The notes under the pieces were generated by a model, which saw only the letters and a list, made by a program, of their open reading frames with translations, was not told the origin of the DNA and made no database searches. This document shows, piece after piece, positions 59,078 to 64,000 of a stretch of DNA of 64,000 nucleotides (the first letter of the stretch is position 1; each line of letters begins with the position of its first letter). The stretch lies in the NCBI RefSeq assembly GCF_036014175.1, contig NZ_CP107917.1, positions 6,820,001-6,884,000 of the forward strand, in the 5' to 3' direction. Origin of the DNA: Streptomyces sp. NBC_00443. Lineage in GTDB: Bacteria > Actinomycetota > Actinomycetes > Streptomycetales > Streptomycetaceae. A program made the translations under genes and the position numbers.

Positions 59078-60874
59078 CTACTTCTGGTAGATCGCCTCGA
59101 TCTCGTCCGCGTAGTCCTTCGCCACGACGTTGCGCTTCAGCTTCAGCGACGGCGTCAGATGGCCCGAGTCCTCCGTGAACTGGGCGGGCAGAATGCGGAA
59201 CTTCCGCACCGATTCCGCCTTCGACACCGCGGCGTTGCCGTCGTCGATCGCCGACTGGATCGCGGCCAGCAGGTCGGGGTCCTCGTGCAGCGACGTCGGG
59301 GTGGAACCCACCGGCTTGCCGTGGTCCGCGCACCAGCGGTCCAGGAACTCCTCGTCGATGGTGACCAGCGCGCCCACGAACGGCCGTCCGTCGCCGACCA
59401 CCATGCACTCCGCGACCAGCGCGTGCGCGCGGATACGGTCCTCGATCACCGCCGGGGCGACGTTCTTGCCGCCGGCCGTGACGATGATCTCCTTCTTGCG
59501 GCCGGTGATCCGGAGGTAGCCGTCCTCGTCGAGGGTGCCGATGTCACCGGTGTGGAACCAGCCGTCGGCCAGCGCCTCCTCGGTCGCGCCCGGGTTGTTC
59601 CAGTACTCCTTGAACAGGTGCTCGCCGTGCAGCAGCACCTCCCCGTCGTCCGCGATCCGCACGACCGAGCCCGGCAGCGGCTGGCCGACCGTGCCGATCT
59701 TCTGCCGGTCCCAGGGGTTGAAGGCGGTGGCGGCGCAGGACTCGGTCAGGCCGTAGCCCTCCAGGACCGTGAAGCCGATGCCGCGGAAGAAGTGCCCGAG
59801 CCGCTCGCCCAGCGGGGCGCCGCCGGAGATGGCGTACTCGCCCCGGCCGCCGAGCACCGCGCGCAGCTTGCTGTAGACCAGCTTGTCGAAGACCTTGTGC
59901 TTGATCTTCAGGCCGACGGCCGGGCCGGACGGGGTGTCCAGCGCCTTGCTGTAGGCGATCGCCGTGTCCGCCGCCTTGTCGAAGATCTTGCCCTTGCCGT
60001 CCGCCTGGGCCTTGGCGCGCGCCGAGTTGTAGACCTTCTCGAAGACGCGCGGGACGCCCAGGATCAGCGTCGGCCGGAACGAGGCCAGCTCGTCGGTGAG
60101 GTTCTTGATGTCCGGGACGGTGCCCAGCTTGATCGGCGCCATCATCGGCGCGACCTGCACCAGCCGGCCGAAGACGTGCGCGAGCGGGAGGAAGAGCAGG
60201 ACCGAGCACTCGCCGGTGCGGAACAGGGGCCGCAGGCGCTCGACGATGTTGCCGCACTCGGCGAAGAAGCTGCGGTGGGTGAGGACACAGCCCTTGGGGC
60301 GGCCCGTCGTGCCGGACGTGTACACGATCGTCGCCGCGTCGTCGGCCTTCGCCTGCGAGCTGCGCTCCTCGACCGTCGCGTCGCTGATGTCCTGCCCGAG
60401 CCTGCCCAGCTCGTCGACGCCACCGCCCTCGATCTGCCAGACGTGCTTGAGGGCGGGCAGGTGATCGCGCACCGACTCGACCGCGGCGGTGTGGCTGTCC
60501 AGCTCGACGACGCAGGCGGTGGCGCCCGAGTCGGAGAGGATCCACTGGATCTGCTCCGGCGAGCTGGTCTCGTACACCGGCACGGTGACCGCGCCCGCCG
60601 ACCAGATCGCGAAGTCGAGCAGGGTCCACTCGTAGCGGGTACGGGACATCAGGCCCACGCGGTCGCCCGGCTGGACCCCGGCGGCAATGAGCCCCTTCGC
60701 GGCCGTGCGCACCTCGGCGAGGAACGCGGTGGCCGAGACGTCCTGCCAGGCACCGCCCACCTTGCGGGCGATGACGGCGACGTCCGGGTGCTGCGCGGCG
60801 TTTCTGCGGACGATGTCGGTCAGATTGCCGTCCGCAGGGACCTCGTACAAAGCCGGAAGGCTGAACTCGCGCAA
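59078..60874 (-). CDS. Long-chain fatty acid-CoA ligase (AMP-binding, FadD15-like)
   Basis: The 598-residue adenylate-forming enzyme has the P-loop-like motif TIVYTSGTTGRPKGCVLTH, YGLTESCAATAFNP and GWFHTGDIG, and the C-terminal Lys in GRKKEIIVTAGGKNV. It activates fatty acids. TTG 60874 has GGAG about 9 bases upstream. The neighbouring PimB-like gene suggests acyl groups for lipid synthesis. A 311-base gap (60875-61185) upstream holds no gene I can see. Confidence 0.94.
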   Translation of the reverse strand: MREFSLPALYEVPADGNLTDIVRRNAAQHPDVAVIARKVGGAWQDVSATAFLAEVRTAAKGLIAAGVQPGDRVGLMSRTRYEWTLLDFAIWSAGAVTVPVYETSSPEQIQWILSDSGATACVVELDSHTAAVESVRDHLPALKHVWQIEGGGVDELGRLGQDISDATVEERSSQAKADDAATIVYTSGTTGRPKGCVLTHRSFFAECGNIVERLRPLFRTGECSVLLFLPLAHVFGRLVQVAPMMAPIKLGTVPDIKNLTDELASFRPTLILGVPRVFEKVYNSARAKAQADGKGKIFDKAADTAIAYSKALDTPSGPAVGLKIKHKVFDKLVYSKLRAVLGGRGEYAISGGAPLGERLGHFFRGIGFTVLEGYGLTESCAATAFNPWDRQKIGTVGQPLPGSVVRIADDGEVLLHGEHLFKEYWNNPGATEEALADGWFHTGDIGTLDEDGYLRITGRKKEIIVTAGGKNVAPAVIEDRIRAHALVAECMVVGDGRPFVGALVTIDEEFLDRWCADHGKPVGSTPTSLHEDPDLLAAIQSAIDDGNAAVSKAESVRKFRILPAQFTEDSGHLTPSLKLKRNVVAKDYADEIEAIYQK

Positions 60875-61185
60875 GACTGCTGCTCCTCATAGGGCGCCGG
60901 CGCCACGACGTTGTGTGATGCGACGGTGCGGTCCAAGGCTCGGGCAGGTGCTCAGGGATTCACAAGTTGAAATCCTGAGCACGACTGGACCGACCGGACG
61001 TTACCCGCCGGTATGGCTTCTTCGACAGGGGGTCCCGACGAGATGTTCGCTGCGTCACACGATTGGTGCTTCACGGATGGGTGCTTCTGCGGCGCACATT
61101 AGTCGAGCCGTCTGACGACTGGCCAGTAACCATGGGTCCCGCCGCCACTGTTCACGTTTGCCGCACACGCCTACCCTTGATCGCC

Positions 61186-61983
61186 ATGGCACCGACACCG
61201 ACCGGAAACCGCCGGACCCGAGTTCACGTGGTCAGCGACGTCCACGGCAACGCCCGTGACCTGGCCAAAGCCGGCGAGGGCGCGGACGCCCTGATCTGCC
61301 TCGGCGACCTGGTGTTGTTCCTCGACTACGCCGACCACTCGCGCGGCATCTTCCCCGACCTGTTCGGCGCGCAGAACGCCGACCGCATCGTGGAGCTGCG
61401 CACCGAACGGCGCTTCGAGGAGGCCCGCGAGTTCGGGGCGCGGCTGTGGGCCGGGATCGGCTCGGACCGGGGGGCCGTGATCGAGAAGGCGGTGCGCAAG
61501 CAGTACGCCGAGATGTTCGCGGCGTTCCCGACGCCGACGTACGCCACGTACGGCAATGTCGACATGCCGCCCCTGTGGCCGGAGTACGCCGGGCCGGGCA
61601 CGACGGTGCTGGACGGGGAGCGGGTGGAGATCGGGGGCTGGACCTTCGGGTTCGTGGGCGGGGGCCTGCGGACGCCGATGCGGACGCCCTACGAGGTCAG
61701 CGACGAGGAGTACGCCGCGAAGGTCGAGGCCGTGGGGGAGGTGGACGTGCTGTGCACGCACATTCCGCCGGAGGTCCCCGAATTGGTGTACGACACCGTG
61801 GCGCGGCGCTTCGAGCGGGGGAGCAGGGCGCTGCTGGAGGCGATTCGCCGTACGCGTCCCCGTTACTCCCTCTTCGGGCACGTCCATCAGCCACTGGTGC
61901 GGCGGATGCGGATCGGGGCGACGGAGTGCGTGAACGTGGGGCACTTCGCCGGGTCGGGGGAGCCGTGGGCACTGGAATGGTGA
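61186..61983 (+). CDS. Metallophosphoesterase
   Basis: The 265-residue calcineurin-like phosphoesterase has VHVVSDVHGNARD, LICLGDLVLF, YGNVDMPP, CTHIPPE and LFGHVHQPLVRR, all metal-binding motifs. It may cleave phosphodiesters such as cyclic nucleotides. ATG 61186 is used. Confidence 0.92.
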   Translation: MAPTPTGNRRTRVHVVSDVHGNARDLAKAGEGADALICLGDLVLFLDYADHSRGIFPDLFGAQNADRIVELRTERRFEEAREFGARLWAGIGSDRGAVIEKAVRKQYAEMFAAFPTPTYATYGNVDMPPLWPEYAGPGTTVLDGERVEIGGWTFGFVGGGLRTPMRTPYEVSDEEYAAKVEAVGEVDVLCTHIPPEVPELVYDTVARRFERGSRALLEAIRRTRPRYSLFGHVHQPLVRRMRIGATECVNVGHFAGSGEPWALEW

Positions 61984-62132
61984 GTGGTCCGCCGGGATCC
62001 GGTCAGGATCGCAGGTATGGCAGGTATCGCAGGTGGGGGTGAAGTCGACTGTCGGGCGCGCGGTAGCCTTCACGCTGCGTACGCGTGCGCACCATCACTT
62101 CATACCGGCCCGCATCTGGAGGAGCCACGGCG

Positions 62133-62573
62133 ATGGCGGAACACACCAGCTCGAGCATCACGATCGAGGCGGCACCGGCCGATGTCATGGGGGTGATCGC
62201 CGACTTCACCCGCTACCCGGACTGGACCGGTGAGGTGAAGGAGGCGGAGGTCCTCAAGACCGACGGCCAGGGCCGCGCCGAGCAGGTCCGGCTTGTCATG
62301 GACGCCGGGGCGATCAAGGACGACCAGGTGCTGGGGTACACCTGGACCGGTGCGAACGAGGTGTCCTGGACGCTGGTGAAGTCCCAGATGCTGCGGTCGC
62401 TGGACGGCTCGTACCTCCTGAAGCCGGCGGGTGCGGGGTCGACCGAGGTCACCTACCAGCTGACGGTGGACGTCAAGATCCCGATGCTGGGGATGATCAA
62501 GCGGAAGGCCGAGAAGGTCATCATCGACCGGGCGCTGGCGGGGCTGAAGAAGCGGGTGGAGTCGGGCAAGTAG
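62133..62573 (+). CDS. SRPBCC/START-like lipid-binding protein
   Basis: The 146-residue helix-grip fold protein (SSSITIEAAPADVMGVIADFTRYPDWTG) has the START/Bet v 1 pattern. It may bind a lipid or polyketide. ATG 62133 follows GGAGGAG. It is next to an ArsA-like gene, as in mycobacteria. Confidence 0.88.
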   Translation: MAEHTSSSITIEAAPADVMGVIADFTRYPDWTGEVKEAEVLKTDGQGRAEQVRLVMDAGAIKDDQVLGYTWTGANEVSWTLVKSQMLRSLDGSYLLKPAGAGSTEVTYQLTVDVKIPMLGMIKRKAEKVIIDRALAGLKKRVESGK

Positions 62574-62702
62574 GCCGCGGCCCCGTCCTCGGGCGCCGGA
62601 CGGGCCGGATTGCCTGGACCGGCGTCACCTGGGTAGTCGGGGTGGTCAGGCCGGGCTGCGTCCAAGCGGCCTTCATCCCGACGTCGGTTACGGTTCACCC
62701 CC

Positions 62703-63878
62703 ATGCGCACCATCCTGATCACGGGCCCCGGCGGCAGCGGTCGCACCACCGTCGCCGCCGCCACCGCGCTCGCCGCCGCCCGTGAGGGCACCCGCACCCT
62801 CGTTCTCGGCGGCGACCGCACCGACACCCTCGGTGCCGCTCTCGGCGTGCCGACCGGTGCGACTCCGACGCAGGTCAGCGAGACCCTCACGGCCTGGCGC
62901 CCCGACGCGGCGCTGAGTTTCCGGGAGGACCTCGCCGGCTTCCAGGAACGTGCCTCCACCGCCCTCGACCTCCTCGGCGCCTCCCGGCTGGACCCGGAAG
63001 AGGTCACCCCGCTCCCCGGTGCCGAGGAGCTCGCGCTGCTGCGGGCGCTGCGGGACGCCGCCCTCGCCGAGCGGCACGAGCTGCTCGTCGTGGACCTGCC
63101 CGCCACCCCGCAGGCCCTCGCCCTGCTCTCGCTCCCCGAGGAACTGCGCCGCTACCTGCGCCGGCTGATCCCGTCCGAACGGCAGGCGGCCCGCGCGCTG
63201 CGACCCGTCCTCGGGCGGCTGGCCGGAGTTCCGATGCCCGCGGAGTGGCTGTACGAGACCGCCGCCCGCTGGGACGTCGAGCTCGCCGCCGTGGAGGCCG
63301 TGGTCGACGACCGCGAGACCGTCGTACGGCTGGTGGCCGAACCCGGCCCGGCCGGCGCCGACGCCGTGCGCGCCGCCACCGTCGCCCTCGCCCTGCGCGG
63401 CCTGCGCCCCGACCTGCTGATCGCCAACCGCGTCCTGCCGGAGGCGGAGGCCACGGCGGGCAGCTGGCTCGACGGACCCGTCACCCAGCAGCGCAAGGTC
63501 CTGGAGGAATGGCAGCAGGACCATGACGTGCATGGCGTCGGCCACCTCGGACGGGATCCCCGGGGCGCCGACGACCTCGCCGCGCTCGCAGTGCCCGCCG
63601 TCAACACGACGGCGTCCACCGTGGAGTGGCCCGTGGTCGACCGGCTGGCCGAGGACGGCGTCCTCGTCTGGCACATCCCCCTGCCCGGCGCCGTACGCGA
63701 CGAACTCGACCTTGTCCGACGCGGCGACGAACTCGTCCTCACCGCGGGACAGTTCCGGCGTATCGTGCCCCTTCCGTCCGCCCTGCGCCGGTGCGGAGTG
63801 GACGGGGCCGGGCTGCGCGACGGCGAACTGCGGATCCGGTTCGCGCCGGATCCGGATCTGTGGCCGAGGACCCGGTGA
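62703..63878 (+). CDS. ArsA/GET3-like ATPase with deviant P-loop
   Basis: The 391-residue protein begins MRTILITGPGGSGRTTVAAATALAA. The P-loop is in the right place but reads GPGGSGRTT, with Arg for the invariant Walker A Lys and without the upstream signature Lys of ArsA (usually GKGGVGKT). A switch-like LLVVDLPATPQAL follows. Whether it still hydrolyses ATP is unclear. It is encoded downstream of a SRPBCC gene. Confidence 0.85.
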   Translation: MRTILITGPGGSGRTTVAAATALAAAREGTRTLVLGGDRTDTLGAALGVPTGATPTQVSETLTAWRPDAALSFREDLAGFQERASTALDLLGASRLDPEEVTPLPGAEELALLRALRDAALAERHELLVVDLPATPQALALLSLPEELRRYLRRLIPSERQAARALRPVLGRLAGVPMPAEWLYETAARWDVELAAVEAVVDDRETVVRLVAEPGPAGADAVRAATVALALRGLRPDLLIANRVLPEAEATAGSWLDGPVTQQRKVLEEWQQDHDVHGVGHLGRDPRGADDLAALAVPAVNTTASTVEWPVVDRLAEDGVLVWHIPLPGAVRDELDLVRRGDELVLTAGQFRRIVPLPSALRRCGVDGAGLRDGELRIRFAPDPDLWPRTR

Positions 63879-63935
63879 AGCAGGTACGCCCGTTCGGGTA
63901 ACGTCGTAGAGACGAACCGTAGTCAGGAGTCCGTC

Positions 63936-64000
63936 ATGAGCGAAGAGCTCCCCCCGTCAGACGCCGACGAGCACGAGGCGATCGACGAGGTACGGGCGAC
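63936..64000 (+). CDS. Acidic hypothetical protein (partial, off the right edge)
   Basis: ATG 63936 with AGGAG 7 bases upstream opens MSEELPPSDADEHEAIDEVRA and leaves the window. The acidic start is not enough to assign a family; it could be a DUF5304-type protein, which I remember near this locus. Confidence 0.6.
   Translation, partial: MSEELPPSDADEHEAIDEVRA

Noticed and set aside
61063..61185. Upstream in-frame extension of the metallophosphoesterase
   Set aside because: The extension has no family similarity and no better ribosome binding site. ATG 61186 is closer to the first motif and fits the family length.

Overview
This window comes from a high-GC actinomycete, almost certainly a Streptomyces chromosome. 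The signs are strong third-position GC bias, frequent GTG and TTG starts, a bcc-aa3 respiratory gene set, a SAM-IV-type riboswitch, a PspA/PspAA locus, and the dispersed intergenic repeats typical of the genus. I count about 60 genes. Several blocks look ancestral to actinobacteria: as I recall the Mycobacterium tuberculosis map, HesB/ErpA, a pfkB sugar/nucleoside kinase, ctaC, ctaE-qcrCAB, trpD, glycerate kinase, NlpC/P60, a PimB-type mannosyltransferase, an acyl-CoA synthetase, a SRPBCC protein and an ArsA-like ATPase are also neighbours there.

Layout. 1-5.5 kb: the end of a cobU-like gene running off the left edge, a small protein, an HtrA-like lipoprotein protease, a methyltransferase and a DUF3043 membrane protein, then pspA and its partner pspAA, which shows an apparent frame break at its 5' end. 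5.6-7.9 kb: a NarL-type two-component pair whose two genes are separated by an unusual block of 31-bp tandem repeats. 8.1-11.3 kb: an RND/MMPL-type exporter. 11.5-12.9 kb: an IS110-family insertion sequence with a small zinc-ribbon ORF running into its edge. 13.0-20.8 kb: a leftward polymorphic-toxin operon: an SseB-like protein, a WXG-like partner, a 1581-residue RHS toxin with a papain-like C-terminal tip, a candidate immunity gene in visibly AT-richer DNA, and a DUF1266 protein. 20.9-24.4 kb: a Ser/Thr kinase with an extracytoplasmic beta-propeller, then nadA.

24.8-30.0 kb: erpA, a secreted-type membrane protein, a small protein, a pfkB kinase and a cysteine desulfurase fused to a TusA domain. 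30.3-39.6 kb: the aerobic respiratory cluster ctaC-ctaD-ctaF, an L,D-transpeptidase, a receiver-like protein, then ctaE-qcrC-qcrA-qcrB. These encode the cytochrome bcc-aa3 machinery, and the Fe-S and NAD genes just upstream may supply cofactors. 39.7-43.6 kb: trpD with a strong terminator, a SAM-IV-like riboswitch reading into a class V aminotransferase, and a convergent, overlapping glycerate kinase.

43.8-50.9 kb: an SLC13-type transporter, an OmpR/EnvZ-type two-component system with a small membrane protein, an Lrp/AsnC-type effector domain, a rhomboid protease, a zinc-ribbon protein and a NYN-domain RNA-processing protein. 51-54.6 kb: two tandem paralogous NlpC/P60 peptidoglycan hydrolases and a lipoprotein with a metallopeptidase motif. 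54.6-64 kb: a divergent PadR/MATE pair around a perfect palindrome, a GT87 mannosyltransferase-like protein, a PimB-like glycosyltransferase, a long-chain acyl-CoA synthetase, a metallophosphoesterase, a SRPBCC lipid-binding protein, an ArsA-like ATPase with a deviant P-loop, and a gene running off the right edge.

The parts most worth a second look are the RHS toxin module, the tandem repeats inside the two-component operon, the pspAA frame break, the desulfurase-TusA fusion, and the riboswitch-controlled aminotransferase. I see no tRNA, rRNA, CRISPR array or phage.
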